Shown here one piece after another: positions 19,451-30,230 of a stretch of 64,000 nt of DNA; position 1 is the first letter of the stretch, and each line of letters starts with the position of its first letter. The notes beneath the pieces were generated by a model that was given only the letters and a program-made list of their open reading frames with translations, had not been told where the DNA came from and searched no databases. The translations under genes were made by a program, and so were the position numbers. This DNA comes from Flectonema sp. DT1601 (taxonomy: Eukaryota > Euglenozoa > Diplonemea > Diplonemida > Diplonemidae): NCBI GenBank assembly GCA_964019425.1, contig OZ025851.1, positions 310,001 through 374,000 on the forward strand. The letters are read 5' to 3'.

Positions 19451-21547
19451 TTAATTTCTTCTATTAATCAACATAGAATGAGACGATGATCTTCGAACTC
19501 CACTTCTCGCTGACGAGGTATCATCAGCTGTCGATTGATTTGATTTATTTATAAGCAAAGCATCATCTAATGAATTACAAGCTTTTAGTAAAGCCGAATT
19601 CTTAACCCTCAACTGCCGAATAGCCGATGACGCCGAAAGTGTTATTTTATCTTCCGATTTTATTTTAGTTGGTTTCGGCAAACCCTTCACTCCAAGAGAT
19701 AATTTTTCCGGCTCTGACAAAAAGTTACTAAGAGCTTGACGACTCTTTTGCCTAATTGACTGCATAGAAGATGCCTGTTGATTAACAGTTGGTAGTGAAA
19801 CAGCACAATTTATATCAACGTATATTTGATAAAAAACCTTTACAAGTTCCGAATGATTCGTGCTATTCATCTCAACCTCAACATTAAGATCCCGGACACC
19901 CTTCGCCATTTGAATTATAACTGGAACACATTCCTTTAAAGCAGTTTCATATTGTAATTTTGCTGTTTGTAACTCATATCTTACTGTTTCTATTCTCTGA
20001 TGTTCACTTGATTGTTTCTTTGAAGCAAAGCTTTCTTTCTTGTATCTGGTTGTAGATTCCTTATAGCTTTGTAATTCTTCTTCGAGATGTTTTATTTTTT
20101 CTGCTTGTTGTGAAGCTCTCAACACATCATCACCAAGCTTAGTTGAGACTTGTTGTTCTTCAAAGAGGTGTCGCTGAGTCTCGTGGAGTTTTAGTTCGGT
20201 TTCAGTGAATTTTTGCTTCCAATCAGAAGCAGTGGTTTGGAGATGCCTTATGTCTGACGTGATTCCTGATAGCTGATTGGTGTGAACTGCCGTCTCTTTT
20301 TGTTGAATAAGTAGCAACGATGATAGCTCTGCCTTTAGATTGTCTCGTTGTGCCTCAATTTCTTGAAAATTTACATTCCTCTCACGGAGTTGAGAAACTT
20401 CTTTTTTCTGTTCACTCAGCGTATTCATTAAATCATGAATCTCTTGAGCAGCAATTGTTACTTCTGAACTAGACTTCGATGATTCAGTTTTAAACAGCTG
20501 AACAGTAGTTTCCAACTCTGTTTTTTCATTCGTAAGCTGTATTATTTCACTTTCCTGCTCAGTTGTTTTCTCAGTAAGCTTCCTTATTGTCGTTGATGAC
20601 TGTTGAATATTACCAAGAAGATTCCTCTTGTCTTCAAGAGTCACACGATGTTCATCTTCACACGCATCAATCTTTTGTTGTAAAATATTAAGTTGCTCAT
20701 CGCGATCAGTCACTTGTTTGCTAAGACGATTTGACTTGGCTAGAGCTGCTTCAATTTCACTGCAGTGTGATTGAGATGCTGAGTCTCTGTCTGATAATAG
20801 TTGATTTAATTGACTTTCTGCTGTAGCTCTCAGAGTCTTTTCTTGTGACAGCTGTTCCCTACGAGATTCTTCAATCTCTGTAAGACGTTCAATTTCAGAC
20901 ATCAACACAGCGACGTTGCCCTTCAGCTCTGATATGACTACTTCCTTTTGTGAGACAGCATCTTGTTCAGCTGCAAGTCGATCACGAAGTTCTTTTTCTG
21001 TTTGTTGCTTTGTAGCTTCGATGTTTGCGGTCTTTAGTGTTGCTCCTTGTAGTTTTGCTTCTGCTGATGAGCACATACAACGAGCTCTTTCAAGATCAGT
21101 TCGCAATGATTGATTCCTCTTACGAAGAGTCATAATCTCATTGTGTTTGTCAGAGATATCGTATTGCATAGTGCTGCTGGTTTCACGTAGGTCTTCGTTC
21201 ACGGAGGCTAAGTCGTGGATTTTAGTATCGAAATCTCGTCTCATTCTCTGAATTGTATCTTCTGAATCAGTCAGTTTTCGAGTGGTTTCGCAATGGTCTC
21301 GTTGGATTCCAGTCAGCTTCTTATCAGTTTCAAGAAGTTCTTTCTGAGCACTTTCCGTTACCAGTAACATTTTTTCTGCTCGTCTACATTTCGCTTGAGT
21401 CGATTCCAACTCAGCTTTTAATAAAGCAGTTTCCTGAACATCTGTTTCAGATAACAAAACGCTGCTACTTTTTCCTCGTAAATTACTAAAACGCCCTTCC
21501 AGCACCTGCTGCTGTTGGATCAGCTCGCGTAACTCTGCTTCGGGCAT
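19451..21547 (-). CDS. Long coiled-coil protein
   Basis: The protein has 698 residues from the ATG at 21547. Reading extends further only through a dispersed repeat and a TTG codon, and a pyrimidine tract with AG (CTCTTCTTCGAACAG) lies 11 nt before the ATG. Residues about 1-540 are almost continuous heptad-rich coiled coil, full of Glu, Gln, Lys and Leu with few helix breakers. The C-terminal 120 residues (with KPTKIKSEDKI and a Ser/Arg-rich end) are non-coiled. This is the form of a cytoskeletal, centrosomal/basal-body or flagellar protein. The composition does not allow a specific family assignment. Confidence 0.85.
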   Translation of the reverse strand: MPEAELRELIQQQQVLEGRFSNLRGKSSSVLLSETDVQETALLKAELESTQAKCRRAEKMLLVTESAQKELLETDKKLTGIQRDHCETTRKLTDSEDTIQRMRRDFDTKIHDLASVNEDLRETSSTMQYDISDKHNEIMTLRKRNQSLRTDLERARCMCSSAEAKLQGATLKTANIEATKQQTEKELRDRLAAEQDAVSQKEVVISELKGNVAVLMSEIERLTEIEESRREQLSQEKTLRATAESQLNQLLSDRDSASQSHCSEIEAALAKSNRLSKQVTDRDEQLNILQQKIDACEDEHRVTLEDKRNLLGNIQQSSTTIRKLTEKTTEQESEIIQLTNEKTELETTVQLFKTESSKSSSEVTIAAQEIHDLMNTLSEQKKEVSQLRERNVNFQEIEAQRDNLKAELSSLLLIQQKETAVHTNQLSGITSDIRHLQTTASDWKQKFTETELKLHETQRHLFEEQQVSTKLGDDVLRASQQAEKIKHLEEELQSYKESTTRYKKESFASKKQSSEHQRIETVRYELQTAKLQYETALKECVPVIIQMAKGVRDLNVEVEMNSTNHSELVKVFYQIYVDINCAVSLPTVNQQASSMQSIRQKSRQALSNFLSEPEKLSLGVKGLPKPTKIKSEDKITLSASSAIRQLRVKNSALLKACNSLDDALLINKSNQSTADDTSSARSGVRRSSSHSMLINRRN

Positions 21548-21980
21548 TCGACGTTTAACTGTTCGAAGAAGAGGATAACTTGATACGATGATTAAATATA
21601 AAGCAACTTGAAACTGGCTAAAACGAATACAGGGTTCGACCAAACCTGGTTGCAATATAAGAAATCAACAGTTGGTATCGATAAAAAAACCCATATGTGC
21701 TGTCGAATATGGGGATTAGGGGACCCACGTACTACAAGGTTGAGCGCCCCATGCCCTGTAGCCCTGTAGAGGGAGGAATAAAGTTATTAGTCGGGGGGTC
21801 AAATAAACAATAACACCTACAACAATAATGAGGCTTCACTCTTATTGAGTGATTAACTGTGGCAGGTGACAAGGATGTCGGTTGGTAATGAAAAAAAAAA
21901 AAAAAAAAGAAAAAAGAACGCGAAAAAGAGCGCTTAATAAATCTCCACAGGGCTAATAAGATAAAAATAGTCGATTTTTT
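21548..21980. repeat. Intergenic DNA with repeat family A
   Basis: Bases about 21602-21735 match 38504-38640 in blocks (AGCAACTTGAAA, CAACAGTTGGTATCGAT, GTGCTGTCGAATATGGGGATT). The last block also resembles window bases 1-30. The rest is an A run near 21890 and AT-rich DNA. Confidence 0.7.
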
Positions 21981-22931
21981 TTAAATCCGAATGCCGTTTT
22001 GAGTAATTATGAAATTCGCACTACCCTGGGGAAGGGTTGCTGATTTTTCTATTGATGCGGTGCGAATGCCAGTTTCTGGATTAGAGGATAGCAGTATTCT
22101 ATCAGCAACCTCATGTGACCATGTGTTCCCCAGAGCTGCGACAGTAAAGCTTTGATTCGTATCTTTTGTTCTTCGTTCTGTAGTGTGATTCGTTGTAACT
22201 ACAGCAATATTTTTACTAATTGCTAATTCTCTAAGTCGTTGTCCAACTACCGCGAGTAACTTCTGTCTCGATGGACTCTCATCTTCTCCCCTCACAGGTT
22301 CAGCTATTGAATCAAACACAACTAACTTACAGTTGGTACCCTCTGAAACCAACAACGGAAGTATATTTATTATCCCAGACAACTCAGTAAAATTAAACAC
22401 CCGTATTACTCTAATCCTCCCTAACAGGTTGGTTGAGCTAATACCTTCTTCACCATTTCTTTGAAGATGACTTTGTAATGCGACTGTCAGGTCTCTAAGT
22501 CTTTTTGTTGTGATCCCTCCTTCGGTGTCGATTATGATGGCACTTCCTGAAAGTCCTCCGAATGATGTTGGAATTTGAACATCAACAGCGAGTTGTGTTA
22601 TTAATTGAGTTTTACCGCTTCCTGGTGGTCCTATTATTTCAGTTATCCTCCCAGTGTGGATCCCACCTTTCAGTAAAACATCTAATTCAGAACAGAACGT
22701 TAAAATCGTTTCACTATTCCCACTCTGAGTAGAAGTCAGGTGCCTTCCTCCAGTAGCAATTGTCGTTCCCTTCGATGATCGAAGAATCGCTGCTGCTACT
22801 TTTCTATCAATGCCTGTGTCGGTACACAAAGTACTCAATGAAACTCCTTCTAAATCTGAGACAGAGCGATAACCCGCCCTAGATAAAGCTACTTTGTCAG
22901 CATCACTGTGAATTGATAAAAAATCGTTCAT
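21981..22931 (-). CDS. RAD51C: RAD51C-like recombinase paralogue
   Basis: The protein has 316 residues from the ATG at 22931. The codon three places upstream is GTG and was not used. Residues 1-50 form the helix-hairpin-helix N-terminal domain (ALSRAGYRSVSDL). Walker A is GPPGSGKTQ at 101-109, followed by QLAVDVQIPTSFGG, a run very close to RAD51C of animals and plants. Then come IDTEGG, Walker B LVVFDSI, and VVTTNHTT with ALGNTWSHEVADR. The protein acts in homologous recombination and Holliday-junction processing with other RAD51 paralogues. All ATPase motifs are intact. Length is slightly shorter than the usual 350-375 residues. Confidence 0.92.
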   Translation of the reverse strand: MNDFLSIHSDADKVALSRAGYRSVSDLEGVSLSTLCTDTGIDRKVAAAILRSSKGTTIATGGRHLTSTQSGNSETILTFCSELDVLLKGGIHTGRITEIIGPPGSGKTQLITQLAVDVQIPTSFGGLSGSAIIIDTEGGITTKRLRDLTVALQSHLQRNGEEGISSTNLLGRIRVIRVFNFTELSGIINILPLLVSEGTNCKLVVFDSIAEPVRGEDESPSRQKLLAVVGQRLRELAISKNIAVVTTNHTTERRTKDTNQSFTVAALGNTWSHEVADRILLSSNPETGIRTASIEKSATLPQGSANFIITQNGIRI

Positions 22932-23026
22932 CAAATTCACTTCATCGCATGTTTATAATATAGGTTTTGTGTCTTATTTATTGCTACTTTAAAAGAGAAG
23001 TAAATTTAAAAAAAAAAAATTTAATA

Positions 23027-23440
23027 CTAATGCTCTCTACTTTTCTTCCTCAATCCTGGTATATTAATGAGTATGGGATTCTTCATCATAGCATTGTGTT
23101 CTAATCTGTTTTTTTATTATAAGAAAAAAAAAAATAATTCAACAAATTAGAATATCAATAATTAAAAAAAAAAAAAAAAAAAAAATGTGAAAAAGAAATA
23201 CATCAGTGAGTACTGGAGGGGATGGTGAGAGGGGACCAGATATTTGACAATACAGCAATTTTCTAATTACTTGCTGAGAAAAAAAAACATATTCGTTTCG
23301 AGAATGAGGTCCATATTCATACAAAATGCCTTTGGGAAAGGCTTCATAAACAACACATGTTAGGTGATGCTCTGATTACCTCAGTTTAATATGTAGCTGG
23401 CGCTTACAAGGAAACTTGTAACTTTCTTGTTCTCTCTCAC
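23027..23440 (-). CDS. Possible small multi-exon gene, incompletely resolved
   Basis: Three segments look like exons. One, near 23450-23376, reads NNDICEREQESYKFPCKRQL and ends at a good donor (CTGAG then GTAATC). The next, near 23340-23200, reads ILYEYGPHSRNEY and on to PSPPVLTD. The last begins after a 3' splice site at about 23115 and reads either IRTQCYDEESHTH (in phase with the previous exon) or LEHNAMMKNPILINIPGL. The phase between the first two does not fit, so at least one boundary is wrong. No family is recognised. Confidence 0.3.
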
Positions 23441-24250
23441 AAATATCATTGTTGAGGACGAGGGGGACGAATTTTTTTTTTTTCTTTCTTTTTCAATTTT
23501 TTTTTTTTTTTTTTTCTTTTCCGAAACTCAAGTGTTACAATTGCTTGAATATCGAAAATACTGGTACAAAAGAAATTACAGACGGATATATAAAAAAAAA
23601 AAAAAAAAAAAAAAAAAACTGGGGGAAGAAGTTATTTTGGTTGACATGAAAAGACAGTTGAACCGCCTTAATAACATAAACTAGGTAATATGATATAAAC
23701 AAAAAAAAGATATAAAAAAAAACCATCAGACTCAATTTAATCTTTTAAAGTCAGGTTTCAAGAGTAAGTTTCAGCGTTCAATAATTAAGACTAAATCACT
23801 CTCCTCAGTGGAGCACTCTTCTATAATATAAACGCAGAAAAGTGTTCTTAATTGTCAAAAAAGCCTGATGTGGTACGATTTTTTTTTCTTTTTTTTTTAG
23901 TGACTTCAATGTTCCAGTGTGATATCAATTGTCCTCGTTTGTTCTCTGAGAACAAAATCGTATGGGACTCTGAAAGTTTTATCATTTTATGAGTTTTGGT
24001 TTAAATTTTTTTTTGTTTTTTTTTGTTTTTTTTGTTTTATTATTTTTTTTTTTTGAAGCTATCAAGAATCTACTACTACATGGGAGGGGACTGCAAGAAG
24101 GCAGCAGTGGCCTCTTCAGTTGTGTTCCTCTGAAGTAAAAAAAGAAAAATTGCAACATGCAAGAGGTGTATGCATTCGGAGACGCTGCACAACTGATTCC
24201 ACTGAGTGAGATGGAATCTGAATGTGTATCCTAGAACGGCCTCTCGTAGA
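23441..24250. other. Intergenic DNA, no gene seen
   Basis: Very long T and A runs lie near 23470-23515 and 23590-23620. Bases 23757-23830 share short blocks with repeats at 53.4 and 57.3 kb (GGAGCACTCTTCT). The ORFs here are run-derived. Confidence 0.5.
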
Positions 24251-25386
24251 TCAATACCGTGAACATGGGGTTGAAGATCTTCCTGACTTGGCGTCCGCAA
24301 TGATGCCTTGCATTAGCTGATTGTTAGTGTTGTGATGTGTGTTAAGAAATAATACAGTTATCGTATCAAATAGAAACATACTTTATGCATCATCGCGTTA
24401 TTAGGTTTGAATAACTTATTATGTTCAGCCATCTCTTTACCAATGGCAACAGACTCTTGAAACCGTTGGTCGTATTGTTGTTCTCGCATCCCACGGATTG
24501 CGTTTGCTCGGTCAACTTGTCCCTTAATTTGGTCTTGTTTTTCTTTATTTTGTACAGAGCGTTGACGAAGCCAAGAATCACGACGGCGAAGGACAGAATT
24601 AGAACGATCTTCATCATGGTATATCTTTTGTTCAGCATTCCTTCGTTTAATTTCTGATATCGCAGAGGCTCTCTGGGCGGTATCCCGACGGTAGCCGTCC
24701 CGTTCAGCAGCAAGTTGTCGTTTAAAGTTCAGGTTGTTCTCTTTATCGTAGAGTATCTGTTCTTGTTTTTGTTGTTCTCTTAACAATTTGGTTCTCGAAA
24801 TAGAATCTCTGCGTCGTTCTATATGTTGAGTGTTCTTCTTTACATTCTCACTTCTGGCTCTGTTCTTCGCTCCAGTTGATATAATTCGTTGACTCAACAC
24901 GTTGTGATGCTGACGGTCGGCTGCGTCTTGCCGTTCGTAGCTTTCACGTTCTATTTCTGACTGCCGCACGCTGTCTAACATTTCAGTGTGTTCCTTGGCA
25001 TCACGAAGGTAGTCTTCTCGGTCTTTAAATGCTTGCGATCTCCTCGCTAAGTAGTCGTTGTGAGATCTTCTGTTTGCGCTGAATGACATTTCCTGATGTT
25101 GAATTTGAGAGACTGCTCTGTGTTGTTTAATTTGCTGGATTTCACTACCTCGTCTGGCTGTTTCTTTACGTCGTTCGTGGGTATCACGAAGCTGTTCTAA
25201 CCAAAGACTTGCAGCTCTTTCTCTCATGGACTGATTTGCTTCTAACCTTGACATTCCACTTGCCATACTGGTAGTGTCGTATCTGACTGAACCTCCCGCA
25301 AGTGGACTTGCGCTTCGCATACTTCCCTTACTCCGACTGGCTGCTCGCTTTGGTTTCATGTTGGGTCCACTAGGATCGTAATACAT
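24251..25386 (-). CDS. Arg/Gln/Glu-rich coiled-coil protein (2 exons)
   Basis: The exons are 25386-24382 and 24316-24251, joined in phase 0, giving 356 residues that end PCSRY. The start at 25386 is chosen because an AG preceded by a pyrimidine-rich stretch lies 27 nt upstream. Residues 1-45 are basic and Ser-rich (KPKRAASRSKGSMRSASP). Residues 50-330 are one long charged helix rich in Arg, Gln, Glu and Asp, like trichohyalin/plectin-homology or ciliary microtubule inner proteins. Its role is probably axonemal or cytoskeletal, but no specific family is recognised. Confidence 0.82.
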
Positions 25387-25735
25387 GTTAGTAGTGTTGG
25401 CCCCCGAGTTCCTGTTTGTTGAGTATAAATTAAACATACATAAAGCCACGACATTATTATTATTTTTTTTGATGTTATTTTCTGTTAACAAAAAAAATTG
25501 AAAAATAAAAAAAAGTTAGTTGAGCAATACTACTAACAGGATCCACACTGAAGCAAAACTGCAACACTGAAGAAGTCAACGAGGGGTTCTTTCCCTGGCA
25601 ACTGATGATTCTCATATTCACGTACCTTGTGAGACTTGTTACTTATTTTTTAACTTAGAATTCATTCTTTAGCTTCCTTATTGGTTTTCTTTTTTCTTTT
25701 TTTTTTTTTTGTAGTTTTTTCTTTCGTTTTGTTTT

Positions 25736-25772
<37 letters not shown>

Positions 25773-25966
25773 CTTGGTATTCAAGAAAAGACTGTTCCTT
25801 TTTCCGATTTACTCGCTTGAATATACTAAACAAGTCAAGTGTTTGAGTTGAATAGAATGCAAATAATCAGATTTTCACTAGTCAAGCAAAAGATTTAGGC
25901 TCAACCCCTAGAAGGAAATATTTTATAATTAAAAAAAAAAAAAATTAAAAAAAAAGCAACAACCGT
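25387..25966. other. Intergenic DNA, no gene seen
   Basis: T runs near 25695 and 25745 and A runs near 25935 lie in otherwise AT-rich sequence. No coding signal was found. Confidence 0.5.
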
Positions 25967-27607
25967 CTACAGTGACAGTGACGCACCAGGTGCTGGTGCA
26001 GGTCCAACAGGAGCTGGTCGATGTCCAGATGCTGCGGCAGAAGATGATGATGTCATCATTTCGAAAGTATCCATATCTCTCTCATGATCAAGTGGTACCA
26101 CAGTTCTCATTGCTAAGAGATCACAAAGAAAGTTTGGAGTCGGGTCGTTAGGATGCTTTTGCCAAGCCCACTTGCTGTATATACTTGAGATGGCCTGTTT
26201 TTTTATTTTTGTTTTATTATTAAAAGCATGTTCATTTATTTTTTTTAAAACATAAAGTTAACATACCCGAAGAATAACAGACGACCTAGCACGAGGGAGA
26301 GCACGGTAAGTTGGATCATGAGCAGCTTGCTGTAAGCATGAAGTGAAAGCAGACAGATACGCTGTTGGGTTTGTAGAAGTAAGAATTTCTCTGCAGACTT
26401 TGAGAAGGTCTGATACGGCAGCAGAGACGATTGTCGGTGTGTCTGCAACTGCAAGACGGGTGGATGGAAATAACAAGTCCTCACGCTCACCTTCAACACC
26501 AGCAGATACCTGCTTGAAACCGCACTGATAACAAAATGCTGCTCCCTGTTTGAGAGGTGCCCTACATTGCTGACAAGGAAGGGACAATGGTTGGAGAGTT
26601 GGTTTAGAGCTGATGGGGGCAGTTGCAATACGCTCACCCCATTTATTCATAATTTCAGCATATTTACTCTTACGATCAGCCCACCAGGATTCCCAATGAG
26701 TGTGTTTGAAATGAGCTACCGCAGCCTCTTCATCTAATGGATCGTATCCGAACTGTCTCGCAAATGGGTTTTGTTGAGCACCTGTTTGCTTACTAATATA
26801 ATTATCATCTAGTCGGGTTCCATTGCAGTCACGTCTCCAGCATTTTGTTTTGCCTCCAGGGTTTTTATATCCACAATGACGACAGGACCAGTCGGAGTAG
26901 AGATCTTTAGCACTTCTGCTACCAAACTGACCAGGTGGATGAGGAAGAGAGCAATTCTTAGAATTACATATTCCTAATAAATAATACTTACAAGGAGCAA
27001 CATACTCCATGACTTGACCATCCTTGACACCTCCATGAACTAACGCCATGGAATCCCAAGTCGGGGCTGTGTCTTCGTCTGGTAGGATGTCCGGTTCCCC
27101 TCGTTCTTTGCGAAGCGCTTTTTCTCTTTCTTCTATTTCATGTTCCGCTTGTTTTTCTTCTTTTCCTCTCATGATTTCATCGCAGATTGTATCTCCAAAA
27201 AGTGGTTTCCAACTGCGTACCAATTTTACAAATTTTTCTTCTTGAGAAGGTTCAAACCAATTCATATGGTCAATTGCCAAATCCTGAAGTTGTGGTCCGA
27301 ATGCCAACCCAAAACTATCCGGATGCACCTTCGCTAAACTATCTAATATGTACCACAACAATAATTGTTTCTTTCCCTTTGCGAATTTTATGTGTCGCGT
27401 TATCGCTCCCGCTGCTATGTCAACATTGCCTACAGATTCAGCCAATTCTCTTAAGGTGGTGACTTTGCTGTGGGCAGGTCCACCGCTTGCTTTATTCAAA
27501 GCCAAACACAGTTTTGCAAATGATTTGAGACATTCGGTTGATAAGAGTTCATTGCTCGCAGAATTAGCAATCCCGAGACCATCTGCTATGGCTGCTCCCC
27601 CTGACAT
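25967..27607 (-). CDS. CID domain plus zinc-finger mRNA 3'-end factor, Pcf11-like (2 exons)
   Basis: The exons are 27607-26267 and 26194-25967, joined in phase 0, giving 522 residues. Residues about 25-145 form a CID (CTD-interacting) helical domain (LCLALNKAS, KGKKQLLLWYILDSLAKV, LVRSWKPLFGD). Next are a charged linker, a CCCH finger at 206-223 (C-x7-C-x4-C-x3-H), a RanBP2-type finger at 239-262 (DWSCRHCGYKNP, then C-x4-C) and a C4 ribbon at 345-362 (CQQC, CYQCG). The C-terminal part is helical with an Ala/Pro-rich end. CID plus zinc fingers points to coupling of RNA polymerase II CTD with 3'-end cleavage or termination, as in Pcf11 and SCAF proteins. The RanBP2 finger is an unusual addition. 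Confidence 0.85.
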
Positions 27608-27981
27608 GCTACTGCTGATGTTTACCCTTTTTAATTAGAATATGAGTTTATTATAAAATAATTTTGCAATAAAAAAATAAAAACATAATTGAGCCTTTAC
27701 TTGTTCGGCGAGTTGCGGCGCTGCTCGTCAGAAATCAGAAAACCCTTTACGAACACATACAAAAGGTTTTTATCACTGCTCAGCTACTTCTGAGTTACCT
27801 TTTGATTAGAATATGAGTTAAGCAAAAAAAAAAAAAAAAAACCTCAGAGATACATTATTTCTGTAACCGTCGTACATTATTATTTATCAAGTAATCTGAT
27901 TTAAAAACGAAGGATGAATCAAAATGTAAAAAAAAAAAAAAAAAAAAGGATTTTCTTCTAACAAGTTACGTCAGTCAAATT
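27608..27981. other. Intergenic DNA, no gene seen
   Basis: The AT-rich spacer has A runs at about 27824 and 27930. The motif TTAGAATATGAGTT occurs twice, near 27635 and 27807. Confidence 0.55.
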
Positions 27982-29073
27982 TTAATCTTTTACGATATTC
28001 AAATCATAAGCATCTCTACTCACCATCTCAATTGCTCCCAATTTATGTTCTGCAGTCTCTCTTGATCCTCCTTCAGTTGTTAGTGTTGAAGAAATCGGAT
28101 GTGGAGTACTCCGAGATGCAAGTTTTTGAATTTTCTTTGGCTGCTGACCATCGACATTAGAAGAAGAACGAGGTTGCAAGAATGAATTCAGCGGGTGCGT
28201 AGCTAATGTGTATCCTTTTCGACTAATTGCGTCGCTGATATCGGCTGAGAGGTCCGAGACAGATCGCGTTTTAAAGGTGGGAGTCTTGTCAAGAAATGAT
28301 TCCAAAATTTGAATTTCTCTACAACAATCATATCGATAATCGAAACCAACTCCCTCAACAGTTGGATATAATTTTTTAAATGAAGTATTTCGGATCACAG
28401 TATTGAAAAAAAACATCTGCTGTTCGTGAACAGAATGGTCATATTCCTTCGTTCCAGAATTCGGAACAAGCCTACACTCAGTAGTAGTCTGAGGTCCCCA
28501 CACAGGATAGTACAAGTCGCCATCAAGATACGTTGTTTTTCCATTACCATATGGAAGTGAAAATTTCAACATTGATTTATGAGCGCGGATCATGGTATGC
28601 CATTCTTGTTGAGCAATGTTGTCAGCTTCTAAGTAGAGCAGGTAGTCTTTTGGGGATTGAGTTTTCCAATCTGCAGTTCTAATATCTGAGATAAATAATA
28701 TTATTTCATCATCACCTTTTTCTTTCCTAATTTCCGAGGCCATCTCGCTGCTGAAATATTGCTGTTTCAAAACTATTCGATCGCTAGGTGATATGTCAAA
28801 TGGGTTCGGATCTACGAGTATAAAGTTAACCTTCTTAAACATATCTCTCAAAAACGGGATGTGTCCTCCCGGACTCGCCCCTGCATATACAACTGTGCAT
28901 TCCTTCTCAGTTCCATATCGTGTTAAAAAATCAATTTCGGACATTAATAATTTCCGTTGTCCCCAATGAAGCGTATCTTTCTTTTCTCCTCTCCGACGTC
29001 GATAAGCCATCCTTCCGGAATTTTCATTTAGTAGTATTGGTAGGGATGTGAGGTTTACAGCGATAGAATCTGC

Positions 29074-29076
<3 letters not shown>
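27982..29076 (-). CDS. Poxvirus VP39-like cap-specific 2'-O-methyltransferase
   Basis: The protein has 364 residues from the ATG at 29076. The longer reading passes through a Lys run made by an A tract and is rejected. Residues 38-60 (HWGQRKLLMSEIDFLTRYG), the SAM-binding loop VVYAGASPGGHIPFLRDMF at 62-80, LVDPNPFD, ILFISDIRT, SMLKFSLPY, TTECRL and MFFFNTVIRN align by eye with vaccinia VP39 (J3). The catalytic tetrad is present as Lys42, Asp131, Lys171 and Glu200. This fold modifies the ribose of nucleotides next to the mRNA cap. In trypanosomes, VP39-related enzymes methylate the spliced-leader cap 4. The C-terminal 110 residues are Ser/Thr-rich and disordered. Confidence 0.9.
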
Positions 29077-29106
<30 letters not shown>

Positions 29107-29413
29107 TAGGAAAAGTACTGAAAACAAAGTCATAAACCGATTCTCTATACTCGGATACTAAGACGACACAAACAGAGACGGGGCACATCATAACTTACAC
29201 TTCTTGATGATCATGCAAATGAACACCTAATTTAATACGGAGGAAAAAAAAGGGCGACAATTTCGCAATAATAACATTGAGGGGGAAAAAAAAGGGGAAA
29301 AAAAAGAGGTATAAAGAAAAAGGGTACAAAAAAAAAAAAAAAAGAATAGACATTACTTTTGTTTTCCTTTTTTCTTTTTTTTTTTTTTTTTCAGTGTAAA
29401 TAAAATAATCTGA

Positions 29414-29611
29414 TTACCTGGCAAACCAAACACAATACGGTCTACACTTGAAGTGAGAACGCAAGTTTTTTTTGCAGAGATTTTCCTGCCATTTTTGAGA
29501 AAAAGATGCGCCAACACGAAACCAAAGTAAAATAATATAAACAGAAGGCAAGGAGAATACCTGTGAACTTGTCCTTCCGCATGAGCAGATGTGCATCCCA
29601 ACACGCACCAT
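29414..29611 (-). CDS. Possible 40-residue Cys-rich protein (2 exons)
   Basis: The exons are 29611-29561 (17 codons, reading MVRVGMHICSCGRTSSQ) and 29485-29414, joined in phase 0 with GT-AG sites. The product ends CRPYCVWFAR. A pyrimidine-rich AG (CACCCTTTTAG) lies 13 nt before the ATG. Five Cys and one His could bind zinc. No family is recognised, and at this size a chance ORF cannot be excluded. Confidence 0.35.
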   Translation of the reverse strand: MVRVGMHICSCGRTSSQVFSLPSVYIILLWFRVGASFSQKWQENLCKKNLRSHFKCRPYCVWFAR

Positions 29612-29653
29612 AATTTTTTGGAAGCTAAAAAGGGTGAAACACACTACGACAAC

Positions 29654-29923
29654 ATGGGTTTACAGCTGTGCGGATTTCCCGCAGGCTACCTACCGACAAG
29701 TGTAATTAACAACAGCTCTCTTTTCGGTTGCTTTGATGACCATCTCAGAAAGCTTACTCTGTACTCTGAGTCAGATAGTCCAACAACGAAACTACCGAGT
29801 GCTGTAAACAGCCGATCCTTAAGAGGAAACAAAGGTGATAACAAAAAGTTTAAAACATTGGGTAGTGCTTCCGCTTATGCAAAAAAAAGAAAAAACAAGA
29901 GGGAGAACTGCGCCAAGCATTGA
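29654..29923 (+). CDS. Possible 89-residue protein on the plus strand
   Basis: The ORF starts at an ATG (MGLQLCGFPAGY) and its body is free of homopolymer until a Lys-rich tail (KKRKNKRENCAKH). Composition looks coding: Ser/Asn-rich, then basic. It would be the only plus-strand gene of the window, and it sits head-to-head with the small candidate at 29414-29611, which lowers confidence. No family is recognised. Confidence 0.3.
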   Translation: MGLQLCGFPAGYLPTSVINNSSLFGCFDDHLRKLTLYSESDSPTTKLPSAVNSRSLRGNKGDNKKFKTLGSASAYAKKRKNKRENCAKH

Positions 29924-30230
29924 ATAACATCTCCGAGGCCAGTTTTTATGCGTGACAGGGAACAGAAATAACGGTGACGACCATGATTGAGAGTTTTCTT
30001 TTTTTTTTTTTTTCGATAATCACAATGAACATGGAAATGGTAAAAGGATTAACCGACCTGCATATCATTGCCGGACTTTACATGTTGTAAAAAGGTTTGA
30101 TAGCTTTGTTATCGTTCGACAATCACTTTGTAGGCAACACAAAACAAAACAGAATTGTCGATTACGAGTATGTCATAATAAATAAAATTAAAAAGAATTT
30201 AGGAAATTAAAAAAAAAAGAAAATCACTTG

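Noticed and set aside
21548-21655. Extended N-terminus of the coiled-coil protein
   Set aside because: It starts at TTG and is translated from dispersed repeat DNA and the pyrimidine tract before the real ATG.
27982-29076. Recent giant-virus insertion around the VP39-like gene
   Set aside because: No other viral genes lie nearby, the flanks match the rest of the locus, and cellular members of this family are known in trypanosomes.
29077-29133. N-terminal extension of the VP39-like protein with a Lys run
   Set aside because: The Lys run is an A tract in the leader, and the downstream ATG begins the natural sequence.
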